Below, one piece after another: positions 52,943 through 62,121 of a stretch of DNA of 64,000 nt; within the stretch, counting starts at the first letter, position 1; each line of letters begins with the position of its first letter. The notes under the pieces are model-generated. The model did no database searches, had not been told where the DNA came from, and saw only the letters and a list, made by a program, of their open reading frames with translations. The stretch comes from Paenibacillus sp. FSL H7-0331 (GTDB lineage: Bacteria > Bacillota > Bacilli > Paenibacillales > NBRC-103111). The stretch is taken from assembly GCF_001956045.1 (NCBI RefSeq), contig NZ_MRTH01000037.1:20349-84348 (forward strand), in the 5' to 3' direction. The translations under genes were made by a program, and so were the position numbers.

Positions 52943-55192
52943 TTGAAAGGGAATATCACGATCATGATTAAACAGGAAGATTTTTTTGTCCGCAAGCATA
53001 ACGAAATTGGTGTGTCTCTCAGTGAAATTCAGAAGCAGGCGGTCCGGCAAACGGAGGGTGCCCTGCTTCTTTTGGCGTCGCCGGGATCGGGGAAGACGAC
53101 TACGATTATTATGAGAATCGGCTATTTGATAGAGGAAAAGCGTGTGCATCCATCACGGATCAAGGCCGTTACCTTCAGTCGAGCCTCAGCGGCGGATATG
53201 AAAGAACGGTTCAAACGATTTTTCCCTGAGCTCCCGCCTGTCGATTTCTCTACCATTCATAGTTTGGCCTTTGAGGTCGTTCGTGAGCATTTTCGTAAAA
53301 CGAGAATAGCCTATCATTTGATTGAAGGGAATATGGAGCATGAGGAGCAGGGGAAAACGAGGATGGATGGGCTGCCGCTGCACAAAAAGCTGATCCTACG
53401 AGACCTGTATACCAGACTCCACAACGAACCGATTACCGAGGATCAAATGGAGGAGCTGACCACCTACATCAGCTATATCAAAAATAAAATGGTTCCTGAA
53501 GAATCGTGGCCGCTGGTCAAATGCGAGGTGCCCAAAGCGGATCGGATCCTGTGGGAATATGAGCGGTTTAAACGAACAGGTACCGACAAGCTGCTGGTCG
53601 ATTATGATGATATGCTGACACTATGCAATGAGATTATGGAGAGAGATCGAGAGCTGCTGAAGAAATATCAGCACAGGTATGACCATGTATTGACCGATGA
53701 AAGTCAGGATACCTCGATGGTGCAGCATGCTATTATCGAAAAGCTGGTGCGTGAGCATGGCAATCTGTGTGTAGTCGCGGATGATGATCAATCGATATAC
53801 AGCTGGCGTGGTGCGGAGCCGTCATATTTGCTTAACTTTAAAGAAGCTTATCCGAAGGCTGTAACGCTGTTTATGGAGCAGAATTACAGGTCCTCTCAAG
53901 ATATAGTCAGTGTGACCAATCAATTCATTAAGCGAAATCAGAATCGGTATGACAAAAATATGTTTACAAGCAATCCTTCACACAAACCGATTCTGATCAG
54001 GAGCTTTGCCGATTATCAATATCAGGTGAAGTACCTGATTGAACAGGTTCAAGAGGTCGACAATCTGCGGGATGTAGCCATTTTGTACCGCAACAACGCT
54101 TCATCGGTCATTTTGATTAATGAATTTGAGCGGGCGGGCATTCCTTTTTATATGAAGGATCACGATCTGCGTTTCTTCTCCCATTGGGTTGTGAAGGATA
54201 TTTTGAATTTCATGCGGATGACCTTTACGGACAAGCGTGCCGATATTATGGAAGCTATTCATACCAAAATCAGCGGGTACATTACCAAGCAGCAAATGTC
54301 CGTATTAAAGGAGATCAACAACAACGAATCCGTCTTTGATAATTTGCTGAATCACGTAGAGCTGCAGGATTATCAGCGAAAGATTTTGCTGGAGTGCAAG
54401 GAAACCTTGGCTCAGATGAAGGATATGCCGCCGCTTAATGCTATCCAGGTGATACGCACCAGACTGGGTTATGAGAAAGCGATTGAGAAGCTGAGTGAGC
54501 GGCTCGGATTCCGCAAGGATACGGTGATCGGGATTCTGAACACGCTGGAAGGGATCGCCACCACCTTGGACACGATGACCGATTTTGCCCAGCGTCTGAA
54601 GCATCTGGAGTCCGTCATGAAGCAGTCCAAGTTCCAAAGGGAGGACAATGTTATCACGTTCTCGACCTTGCACAGCTCCAAGGGTTTGGAATTTGAACGG
54701 GTATATATGATCGACCTGATAGATGGAATACTGCCCTCCTCTGAAGATATCGAGAAGCAGTCGAAGGGGGATTTGGCGCTTATGGAGGAGGCAGTCCGCT
54801 TATTTTATGTAGGCATGACACGAACCAAATCGCAGCTGGAGCTGATTACCTACAAAGAGCGTGATGGAGAGAAGGTTAGCGGGTCTCAATTTGTGACGGC
54901 CGTTCAGCATATCCTGAGTCCTCCCAAGCCGATCTCTCCCCAAGATAAATCTGTGAAACAGGTCAAGCGCAAATCCGATATTCCCGACAATCCCAACGCG
55001 ATCAAACGTAAGGCGGATCTGGGCGTAGGGCAATTTGTAAAGCATCGGGTTATCGGTCATGGGGAAATTACGAGCATCGAGGAGGATCGGGTACACATTC
55101 GTTTTAAAACGGGAATTAAAGCTTTATCGATCACCATGTGTATGGAGCTTGGCGTGTTGGAGCCGGCGGATGGAACTCCTCAGTCGGAGTAG
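52943..55192 (+). CDS. UvrD/PcrA-like superfamily 1 helicase
   Basis: A 749-residue ATP-dependent DNA helicase. Walker A is LASPGSGKTTTI, motif Ia is KAVTFSRASA, motif II is VLTDESQDTS, motif III is VADDDQSIYSWRGAEP, motif IV is EQNYRSS, motif V is ITFSTLHSSKGLEFERVY, and motif VI is LFYVGMTRTKSQLEL. It lacks nuclease motifs. A C-terminal segment (GVGQFVKHRVIGHGEITSI) resembles the PcrA-type RNA-polymerase-binding tail. The start is either TTG 52943 or ATG 52964. The 3' end overlaps the convergent RodA gene by 13 bases. Confidence 0.92.
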   Translation: MKGNITIMIKQEDFFVRKHNEIGVSLSEIQKQAVRQTEGALLLLASPGSGKTTTIIMRIGYLIEEKRVHPSRIKAVTFSRASAADMKERFKRFFPELPPVDFSTIHSLAFEVVREHFRKTRIAYHLIEGNMEHEEQGKTRMDGLPLHKKLILRDLYTRLHNEPITEDQMEELTTYISYIKNKMVPEESWPLVKCEVPKADRILWEYERFKRTGTDKLLVDYDDMLTLCNEIMERDRELLKKYQHRYDHVLTDESQDTSMVQHAIIEKLVREHGNLCVVADDDQSIYSWRGAEPSYLLNFKEAYPKAVTLFMEQNYRSSQDIVSVTNQFIKRNQNRYDKNMFTSNPSHKPILIRSFADYQYQVKYLIEQVQEVDNLRDVAILYRNNASSVILINEFERAGIPFYMKDHDLRFFSHWVVKDILNFMRMTFTDKRADIMEAIHTKISGYITKQQMSVLKEINNNESVFDNLLNHVELQDYQRKILLECKETLAQMKDMPPLNAIQVIRTRLGYEKAIEKLSERLGFRKDTVIGILNTLEGIATTLDTMTDFAQRLKHLESVMKQSKFQREDNVITFSTLHSSKGLEFERVYMIDLIDGILPSSEDIEKQSKGDLALMEEAVRLFYVGMTRTKSQLELITYKERDGEKVSGSQFVTAVQHILSPPKPISPQDKSVKQVKRKSDIPDNPNAIKRKADLGVGQFVKHRVIGHGEITSIEEDRVHIRFKTGIKALSITMCMELGVLEPADGTPQSE

Positions 55193-56313
55193 ATTCTTTC
55201 CGGAGTCTGATGGATTTTAACGCTTAAAACCAGGCCCATCGAGATCATATTTGTCAGTAGTGAGCTGCCTCCATAGCTGATAAACGGCAGTGCAATGCCT
55301 GTTAAGGGCATTAACCCGATATGCATGGCAATATTCTCGAAGATTTGCAGCGTAAACATCGATATAACACCTATGACGACGTAGGTACCTTCTAATTCTG
55401 AGCGATTGATCGCGATTCGGATCATCCTGTATATCAAAATAAAATAGAGCAGCAGCAGCGCGGAGGCACCAAGAAAGCCGAATTCCTCACCGATAACAAC
55501 AAAGATCGAGTCAGCGTAATCATAAGGAATATATCCTCTGTGCACCAAGGTACCCTTTTGATAACCATCTCCTGTCAGCTGCCCGGCAGAGATAGCCTTG
55601 ATGGAGTTTACGACGTGCCAGCTATTGTCAGGATCGTTTTTGGGGTCAAGGAACGTCTGAATCCGCTGCATTTGATGCGGCTTCACGATTTTGGAAAACA
55701 GCGGAGATCCGGACAAGTAGAGCGTTGTTACTCCTGCGACAATAACACACACGGTAACAAGGCCTATAATGACGTGTGTCAGACGAATATTGCCGATCCA
55801 GATCATACCTACAAATATAGCAACAAATACAATCGAGGTTCCAAGGTCGGGCTGTTCAAGCACAATGAAAAAAGGAACGAATACGATAGCGGCCATGGGA
55901 AGGAGATCCTTGAATAAATGCAGGGAATGACCTTCTCTTTTTTTCATCCATTTGGCGAGCAAGACAATAACGCAAATCTTCATGATTTCCGAAGGCTGAA
56001 AGGCCATAAATCCGATGTTCAGCCAACGTTTGGACCCATTGATATCCATCCCTTTAGCCATAACTAACAGGAGTAGGATAATGCCAATGACGTAGATAAT
56101 GATCGAGAGATGATTGACAATGATTCTGTAGTCGATAAGGGCAACACCGATCATCACAATAAAAAGCACACTGAAGGTAACGGCATTGTTAATATGCAGT
56201 CCATTGTAGCTGGTTCCCGCAGTGGCACTGAATATAACAGCCGTACTTATGATGAGGAAGCTGAATAAGACCCATAAGATGGGCTGATCCAGCTTTTTTA
56301 ATTTTTCTTTCAT
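55180..56313 (-). CDS. rodA: SEDS-family peptidoglycan polymerase, RodA type
   Basis: A 377-residue membrane protein with about ten helices of the FtsW/RodA/SpoVE group, which polymerise lipid II glycan strands. Signatures are GSKRWLNIGFMAFQPSEIMK, FIVLEQPDLGTSIVF (the catalytic Asp region) and FVVIGEEFGFLGA. FtsW versus RodA cannot be settled fully by eye; the absence of cell-division neighbours and the sequence around NGSKRW favour RodA. A GGAG site precedes the ATG. It is monocistronic. Confidence 0.88.
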   Translation of the reverse strand: MKEKLKKLDQPILWVLFSFLIISTAVIFSATAGTSYNGLHINNAVTFSVLFIVMIGVALIDYRIIVNHLSIIIYVIGIILLLLVMAKGMDINGSKRWLNIGFMAFQPSEIMKICVIVLLAKWMKKREGHSLHLFKDLLPMAAIVFVPFFIVLEQPDLGTSIVFVAIFVGMIWIGNIRLTHVIIGLVTVCVIVAGVTTLYLSGSPLFSKIVKPHQMQRIQTFLDPKNDPDNSWHVVNSIKAISAGQLTGDGYQKGTLVHRGYIPYDYADSIFVVIGEEFGFLGASALLLLYFILIYRMIRIAINRSELEGTYVVIGVISMFTLQIFENIAMHIGLMPLTGIALPFISYGGSSLLTNMISMGLVLSVKIHQTPERIYSD

Positions 56314-56513
56314 ATGATCACTCCGTCAAACATGATGTTGTGGTGCAAGCTCCTAGATGCTCCTGATCCCTGCCAAGAGAAGGCATGGCTATTTCCTTAT
56401 ACCGCTGGCAAGCCAGTTTACGGGGGCGTGATGTCCCACAAGCAATCACCATTTGGGCTGGGCGGCATAAGGTAGGAGAAGGTATTCATTATGGATGAAA
56501 TGGGGGCATCTAC

Positions 56514-57122
56514 ATGCATTGGATTTCTATTATCTTCATTGCTTTAGCTTCCAATCTGGATAATCTTGGAATAGGTATCTCATTCGGCATCCGCTCGACC
56601 AGGATACCGGCATTATCCAATGGGATTATTGCGGTTATTACGATGCTGGGTACCTATGTGTCCGTAACCCTGGGAGAATATATGACAGCCTACATGTCCG
56701 GGTTTGCAGCTAACCTGTTGGGTGCATTCATGATCTTGTTTATCGGGTTTTGGGGTATAGTAAGCAGCCGTCGGCGTGCGCAGGCTCCCGAACCGTCTGC
56801 TGCTGGCGGCCATAGTCTGATTGATGTTATCCATCAACCTGCAACGGCTGACGTTGATCTGAATAAAGTCATTTCGTGGAAGGAAGCATTAACCTTGGGC
56901 TTGGCTCTGGCCTTAAATAATATGGCGACCGGATTTGGAGCTGGAGCGACGGGTGTCTCCCCTCTATGGACGACAGTGGCTGCGGGATTATTTTCAATTG
57001 TATTTATTAGCTGTGGCACGCGGATCGGCTTGATGGCTGCCAAAACCTGGGTGAGCCAATATGCTGATCTGATCGGTGGCGTCCTGTTAATTCTTATAGG
57101 TATTTACGAAATGGTAGCGTAA
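56514..57122 (+). CDS. ytaF: YtaF-like sporulation membrane protein
   Basis: A 202-residue protein with six membrane helices of the MntP/YtaF family. The two repeats have the characteristic ASNLDNLGIGISFGIR near the start and LALALNNMATGFGAGATG in the second half, which separates YtaF from true MntP manganese exporters. YtaF is expressed during sporulation in Bacillus; its transport role is not settled. The upstream region has small hairpins but no yybP-ykoY manganese switch. Confidence 0.87.
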   Translation: MHWISIIFIALASNLDNLGIGISFGIRSTRIPALSNGIIAVITMLGTYVSVTLGEYMTAYMSGFAANLLGAFMILFIGFWGIVSSRRRAQAPEPSAAGGHSLIDVIHQPATADVDLNKVISWKEALTLGLALALNNMATGFGAGATGVSPLWTTVAAGLFSIVFISCGTRIGLMAAKTWVSQYADLIGGVLLILIGIYEMVA

Positions 57123-57380
57123 GCAATACACAGACTGGTAACGGCCCCGCTGTATGGTTGTCGAGGGCATAGCTTTCAGTATACCGCCGCCGATGGGGGA
57201 TGTACAGTACTTAACGGATTTCAGCCAGGCAGGGATAGGAGAGCTGCTGTACAGCAGTGGCGATATGGGATTTTGTTGAAATTGAACAATCGTCGATGAA
57301 TATTTGAGAGGGAGGCAATCATGCTGAAAGGCCGCCACGATATGACGGCCGATCGGATAGAGGGTTGTTCGGAGGCGTGC

Positions 57381-58340
57381 TTAACCTGCTGTATGCAGCC
57401 GATGCAGCTGATCCTGAGTCAGCCGGATGTTGAGGGAATCGAGATTCTCCTGAAGCTGCTCCGGCTTGCTGGCTGCGATGATGGATAGGGTAGTCGGGGT
57501 ACTCTGGAGGAGCCACGCCAGGACGATTTGATTTAGGGTGCCACCGGTTTCCTGGGCTACTTCGGATAAGACGCGGAGTCTTGCTTGAGCATCCTCACTC
57601 TCATACTGCTTCTGAAGCGGCGCATCGCTGCGGGTGTAGGAACCATTAAGTAAAGGTGAATAGGCTAGAAGAGAGAAATCATCATGGGTTTGACAATAGT
57701 TCAACAGCTCGTCATTTGCACTGATTTGGACACCAAAATCCGCACCAGGCTTTGGCCGAAGATACGTATATCTTTGCTGTATGCAGCTGTACGATGCCCA
57801 ATGATGGGATTTGCTAATATTCCGTGCTTTCTCTACTCGCCACGTATGATGGTTGCTGCAGCCTAATGCTCTAACTTTTCCCGCACGGACAAGCCTATCG
57901 AATGCTTCCATCGTCTCTTCAAGCGGTGTATTGACATCATCAATATGAGCGTAATAGAGATCGACATAATCGGTCCCGAGCCGTCTCAGGCTTCCGTCAA
58001 TCGCTTGTTCAATGGCCTTGCGTGACAAGCCTTCCATACTCTCAAAGCCGCCACCTGGAATCGTCGGTTGGGCGCCTACCTTGGTTGCGAGAACGATATG
58101 CTCCCGATTTCCCCGATCCTTCAACCATTGACCCAGCAGCAGCTCGCTTTCCCCGCCCGAGCAGCCTTCATTCCAAAATGCATAATTATTGGACGTATCC
58201 AGAAAGCTGCCGCCAGCATCGACATATTGATCGAGCAGTCGATAAGAGGTTTCTTTATCCGTACGAGATCCGAAATTCAAACATCCCAAGCCGAGAGCGC
58301 TCACTTGTATCCCTGTATTTCCTAATAACAGCTGCTGCAT
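57381..58340 (-). CDS. Aldo/keto reductase
   Basis: A 319-residue NADPH-dependent reductase. The catalytic Asp-Tyr lies in FLDTSNNYAFWNEG, Lys in LATKVGAQ and His in DLYYAHIDD. An AAGGAG site supports ATG 58340. It shares only general family resemblance with the reductase at 39183. It is followed upstream by a MerR regulator that is probably in the same transcript. Confidence 0.9.
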   Translation of the reverse strand: MQQLLLGNTGIQVSALGLGCLNFGSRTDKETSYRLLDQYVDAGGSFLDTSNNYAFWNEGCSGGESELLLGQWLKDRGNREHIVLATKVGAQPTIPGGGFESMEGLSRKAIEQAIDGSLRRLGTDYVDLYYAHIDDVNTPLEETMEAFDRLVRAGKVRALGCSNHHTWRVEKARNISKSHHWASYSCIQQRYTYLRPKPGADFGVQISANDELLNYCQTHDDFSLLAYSPLLNGSYTRSDAPLQKQYESEDAQARLRVLSEVAQETGGTLNQIVLAWLLQSTPTTLSIIAASKPEQLQENLDSLNIRLTQDQLHRLHTAG

Positions 58341-58375
58341 CCAAAAGTCTCCTTCGTAAAAATGAGTGATTGAGG

Positions 58376-58771
58376 TCAGCCCGTTATCGGTTTCTTTTCA
58401 TGCTGCGACATTTCCCATGAACGGTAATATCCGATTTTATCACTTAGCAGAGCAAGGGTAGTTTGCAGCTCCTGATACTGCTCAAGCAATTTACGCTCAT
58501 GAGCTTCCAATAATACGCACCGATCTGAAATAGTGGAATCCCCTTGACGGACTAAGCTGGCAAATTGCTGCATCTCGGCGATCGGCATCTCGGTAGAACG
58601 CAAGTGAATTAACAAAACAATCCACTCAATATCATTCTCCTTATAAGAACGCCGCCCGTTAGGTGTACGATGGACCGGATCCATCAGACCGATTCGTTCA
58701 TAATAACGAAGCGTATGTACACTTAAACCCGTTCGGTCAGCAACCTGCTGAATCGTTAATTCCATATCCAT
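58376..58771 (-). CDS. MerR-family regulator
   Basis: A 131-residue regulator. The N-terminal winged helix reads TIQQVADRTGLSVHTLRYYERIGLMDP, followed by a dimerisation coiled coil (LLEAHERKLLEQYQELQTTLALL). No metal-binding cysteine pair is present, so it resembles the MerR type linked to aldehydes and carbonyl stress. ATG 58771 follows GAGGAGG by nine bases. It lies upstream of the aldo/keto reductase and probably controls it. Confidence 0.88.
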   Translation of the reverse strand: MDMELTIQQVADRTGLSVHTLRYYERIGLMDPVHRTPNGRRSYKENDIEWIVLLIHLRSTEMPIAEMQQFASLVRQGDSTISDRCVLLEAHERKLLEQYQELQTTLALLSDKIGYYRSWEMSQHEKKPITG

Positions 58772-58822
58772 AGTAAATGGCCTCCTCATAAATGGATCAT
58801 ACAAGTTAGAGCGCGCTCGAAG

Positions 58823-59560
58823 TCAAGCGTATAAATTTTCAATGAGTGCTCCTTGTGTAAACCGATCACCTAATAATAGCTTTTTGATTTGTTCTGCCGC
58901 AAATTGCGGGGTAGTTAGCATCCCCTTGTCTTTGACCTGATTGAAAAGAATAGAGGAAGCAAAGGTTTCCTGGTCGGCATTTCTCGCCTCTTCCTGAAGA
59001 TGCGTGTCAATCATTCCCGGCCAGACAGATACAACCTTCACCGCGTTATCCTTGCTGCCTTGTTCAAGAGCGACCGAGCTTGAGAACACATCCAACCCGG
59101 CCTTGGCAGTCGAATAACAGCTCATGCCTGGAACGAGATGCTTGGCAGATGCGGACGAAATATTTAATATTCTTTTATCTATGGGCAAATGGCTGGAATG
59201 ATGTATGAACAATGAGGTTAAAACGATGGGGGCCAGCAGATTAATGTGGATATTGTGGATGATTTGATCTACAGGGCTGTTTTCAATGGGAGCCAGTGGG
59301 GCAACGACGGCCGCGTTATTGACCAAATAGATGGATTCCGCCTTGACTGGATCGATCTTATCAAAGATGTTTTTCATGACCGCTTCAATTCCATGTATAT
59401 GATTCAAATCAAATTGGATATAATCGAGACCCTTTCTTGCAGCTAACGTTTCGTTGGACGTTCGGGAAATACAAAAGAGATGATGTTCGTCAGAAATCAG
59501 CTGATGGGCAAGCGCTTCGCCAATACCACGGGATGTACCTGTAAGTATAAAGTATTTCAT
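58823..59560 (-). CDS. SDR, benzil-reductase (YueD)-like
   Basis: A 245-residue short-chain dehydrogenase. The cofactor motif is TGTSRGIG, then YLVNNAAVVAPLAPIE, the serine in LNISSASAK, and YSTAK. The sequence pattern, including PIENSP and VSVWPGMIDTHLQ, resembles Bacillus YueD, an (S)-benzoin-forming benzil reductase. The natural substrate is unknown. It is divergent from a TetR gene, with a palindromic operator in between. Confidence 0.85.
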   Translation of the reverse strand: MKYFILTGTSRGIGEALAHQLISDEHHLFCISRTSNETLAARKGLDYIQFDLNHIHGIEAVMKNIFDKIDPVKAESIYLVNNAAVVAPLAPIENSPVDQIIHNIHINLLAPIVLTSLFIHHSSHLPIDKRILNISSASAKHLVPGMSCYSTAKAGLDVFSSSVALEQGSKDNAVKVVSVWPGMIDTHLQEEARNADQETFASSILFNQVKDKGMLTTPQFAAEQIKKLLLGDRFTQGALIENLYA

Positions 59561-59585
59561 AGTTCAATACCTCCATTAATTAAAT

Positions 59586-59601
59586 AACTGATCAGTCAGT
59601 T
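59586..59601. promoter_or_regulatory. TetR operator-like palindrome in divergent promoter
   Basis: AACTGATCAGTCAGTT: arms AACTGA and TCAGTT separated by TCAG, with an inner perfect palindrome ACTGATCAGT. It lies between the divergent SDR and TetR genes, 26 bases before the SDR start, a good place to repress both. Confidence 0.75.
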
Positions 59602-59690
59602 TATTTATATGATATAATGGGTATTATTGTCAAGTCGTCGATTAGCCGAAATACGAGATACATATTTTTTTACGATCCGGGGTGATTCAC

Positions 59691-60281
59691 ATGGCGCGAA
59701 CTGTTAATGAAAAGCTGAGGGAGGAGCGGCGCAAACAAATCATGGATGCCGCAACTGCGATGTTTTCTCGGCAAGGCTTTGCAGAAAGCACGATTAAGGA
59801 CATTGCCAAAGAGGCAGGCATTAGTCATGCGTCTGTATTTTTATATTTTGCGAACAAAGAAGACTTATTTCACAAGGTGGTTGTGGAGCACCTGGATGCA
59901 GCGAAGAGAGCGTACCAAGCGGAATTGCTTGTGGAAGGCCCGCCTTTATCCAAAATCTACGTGCTTATTGAAGGACAGATTGAACGTCAATTAAAAAACA
60001 CCAGCTCTATCAGTCTGATTCAGTATGTAGTTGGATATCCTGAAAGGTTTCCGGCCTTGGCAACTGATTTAAAGCAGTTTGTTGCCGAGTTTGTCGATAC
60101 GTTGATTCCGATCATTCAAGAGGCTCAGCAGCTGGAGCAAATTCAATCCGGTGATGCCTATTACATGGCATGGTCATGGTTTTCTTATATTAGCGGTATT
60201 GGTATGTGTCATATGGAGTATAGCGAAGAGGGGTGTAAGGCGCTGGCGACGAATGGGTTGCGGTTATTTGGGCCGAAGTAG
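59691..60281 (+). CDS. TetR-family repressor
   Basis: A 196-residue regulator. The helix-turn-helix reads [28 protein letters not shown]. The C-terminal ligand domain is unassigned. ATG 59691 follows GGGGTG by six bases; a GTG three codons earlier is possible. It is divergent from the YueD-like SDR, with a symmetrical operator-like site between them. It is the last ordinary chromosomal gene before the AT-rich region, and its stop abuts a radC remnant. Confidence 0.92.
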   Translation: MARTVNEKLREERRKQIMDAATAMFSRQGFAESTIKDIAKEAGISHASVFLYFANKEDLFHKVVVEHLDAAKRAYQAELLVEGPPLSKIYVLIEGQIERQLKNTSSISLIQYVVGYPERFPALATDLKQFVAEFVDTLIPIIQEAQQLEQIQSGDAYYMAWSWFSYISGIGMCHMEYSEEGCKALATNGLRLFGPK

Positions 60282-60282
60282 A

Positions 60283-60756
60283 ATAATGATATGATCTAAC
60301 ATCTCTATGCCAATGATTTCGCCTGCACTCAAGAGTCTTTTGGTTAATTCAAAGTCTTCAGGAGAGGGATTAGTATCTCCACTCTAAAGATTATAAGCAC
60401 AAATCAAAGGGCACTGCAACGTTTGATCGCGTCTCTTCCAGCAAGTCGAATGCATCTTTAGGACTTTGAATGGTTGTTTTCTCATGGTTAGGGATAGTAA
60501 GTGTTTTAACCACTTTTAACATGGCCGTCAATTAACGGGCTTTGCCTATTCCGATTCCTTTTATGTTCTTTAGTTGCTTCTCCGATACGTCCATTAACTC
60601 TGCTGTTGCAGGGATCTGAGCAAATAGCTGTTGAATCGGGTAACTGTCGGTAGGCCCCCGCAAGTATTCTGAAATCAGTCCTTTAAGTTCCTCTTTGCGA
60701 TAGTTGCTTATAATATCAGCCTCCGAATATAAAGTGGGAAATAAAAAAACGGACAC
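60283..60756 (-). pseudogene. Broken radC gene (JAMM motif deleted)
   Basis: From GTG 60756 the N-terminal part resembles RadC (FPTLYSEADI, EELKGLISEYLRGP, IKGIGIGKAR). A TAA at 60534 replaces what was probably a Gln codon; the same frame then continues LTAMLKVVKTLTIP and TTIQSPKDAFDLLEE for some 40 residues. Next the frame breaks, and the C-terminal [20 protein letters not shown] and [11 protein letters not shown] appear in another frame. The central part with the metal-binding HxH is missing. So it has one nonsense mutation, an internal deletion and a truncated end. RadC genes often travel with mobile elements. Confidence 0.75.
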
Positions 60757-60771
60757 GCTTTATCGTGTCCG
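60750..60771 (-). terminator. Intrinsic terminator on the minus strand
   Basis: CGGACACG and CGTGTCCG form a perfect 8-bp stem around a six-base loop; on the minus strand seven T residues follow. It overlaps the start of the radC remnant, so it probably belonged to a minus-strand gene that once lay where the nuclease-HerA operon is now. Confidence 0.7.
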
Positions 60772-60957
60772 GCCTATATCCATGAGTGCCTCTCGCGAGG
60801 ATTACCTATCATGCATAGTATCAAGGGTATCTTGTGCACTATTGAGTTTGCTTATTTCAATAGGGTATTCGACCTGTTTTTTTGTTTTAAAAAAGGAAAA
60901 TAGAGGAAAATGTCGAATTAGTAACCAATGTATTTGTAATCTGTTGGAGGGGATAAA

Positions 60958-62109
60958 GTGGAGAATCATGCTGATGTTCTTGAAGATGATTTTGACGGTG
61001 GGTACTACGCCATAAAAGGTTTCCTTTACCAATTTGATTCGACCTTAATTACTATATTTAATAATCCGAAAAGTGATGTTAAGTTCGAACAAGTTCAGGA
61101 TATTTCTTACGAAGATTATGTGGTACAAGTTAAACATAAAGAAACCCAAGTTTACTCAAACAGTAAGATCAGAAAACCGATATTGCAGTTATTGAACTTA
61201 TTTCAAAAAAACAGTGGCAATAAATACTCTTTATATTGCTATTTTAAAGATATGCCAATACAAGAAAAGATATTGAAATTAAGTGAATTGGATAGCATTT
61301 TAGGAGTAGAAAAATCGAAATATAAACGCTCATTAAAAATTGAATTTACCAAAAACTTTGTTGTTAAATTTACAAATGATTACAGATCGCAATTTCTTGA
61401 AACCATAGACTTAATAAAGAAATCATTTGACTGTAAAAACAACGAGACAGCAATTTATTATCATTCTATCTTTCGTTCAAAGCTTATGGAAATGACAATA
61501 CAAAATAGAATTGAAAGACAGTTAAATGTAAGTTTGCTGCACTCTTTTCTAAATGATGTTAAAAGCGTTATTTTTCATTCAGCTTACTCTGATTTTCTTA
61601 GCAAAGAAAAGTATGAGTCTACTATAAAAAAAAGATTCTTTACAATAAAGAAATTGAACATAGATAACTATGAAAGATTGTTTATTATTCCAGTTGATGA
61701 AAGATGTAATGAAATTGTTTTGCTAACAATAGTAGGAAGGATATTTCAAAAATTTTATCGTCCTGATAAATCACCATCCCCATTTGTTGTATTCAAAGAC
61801 ATCAGTGCTGAAAAATTGAAGTTAATTAAGCAGACGTTGATTGATAGAAAAATAATGTTCAATGATGGAACATATTTTAATGGTGATAAATTTAGGATTG
61901 AAAAATTAACAGCAATCGAAAAAGATGTAATGGTCAAGATAGTGGAGTATAAAGACCTTGAAGAGGTCATGTCTACTATTTCATTTCAAGAGGTCTACCA
62001 TTTTTATCTAGATGCTTCCGCATTTATAAGTGCGGATAAGTTGGAGAGGTCTAGACATTATCAAATAGAAATTGATGAAGTTGAGCAGATAATTAGAATG
62101 ATAACTTAG
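60958..62109 (+). CDS. DUF4297/Cap4-like nuclease of a HerA defence system
   Basis: A 383-residue protein. The first 80 residues resemble the DUF4297/Cap4-type dsDNA nuclease domain: GGYYAIKGFLYQF, then acidic residues (Glu44, Asp48, Glu52/Asp53) and the catalytic QVKHKE (Gln57-Val58-Lys59), a variant of the (D/E)xK core. The remaining 300 residues are unrecognised and helical. GTG 60958 follows GGAGGGG by about six bases. The gene ends 12 bases before the HerA ATPase, so the two form one operon. Base composition is far more AT-rich than to the left, a sign of transfer. Confidence 0.68.
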   Translation: MENHADVLEDDFDGGYYAIKGFLYQFDSTLITIFNNPKSDVKFEQVQDISYEDYVVQVKHKETQVYSNSKIRKPILQLLNLFQKNSGNKYSLYCYFKDMPIQEKILKLSELDSILGVEKSKYKRSLKIEFTKNFVVKFTNDYRSQFLETIDLIKKSFDCKNNETAIYYHSIFRSKLMEMTIQNRIERQLNVSLLHSFLNDVKSVIFHSAYSDFLSKEKYESTIKKRFFTIKKLNIDNYERLFIIPVDERCNEIVLLTIVGRIFQKFYRPDKSPSPFVVFKDISAEKLKLIKQTLIDRKIMFNDGTYFNGDKFRIEKLTAIEKDVMVKIVEYKDLEEVMSTISFQEVYHFYLDASAFISADKLERSRHYQIEIDEVEQIIRMIT

Positions 62110-62121
62110 GAGGAGTATTTT

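Noticed and set aside
56340..56513. Possible yybP-ykoY manganese riboswitch before the MntP/YtaF-family gene
   Set aside because: Small hairpins are present, but none of the conserved yybP-ykoY blocks could be found.
57123..57380. Short frames (for example ATG 57155, about 40 codons, and ATG 57321 with a GGGAGG site) and a 14-bp palindrome CTGCTGTACAGCAG
   Set aside because: Both strands look equally plausible as coding, the first lacks a ribosome binding site, and the second runs antisense into the aldo/keto reductase gene.
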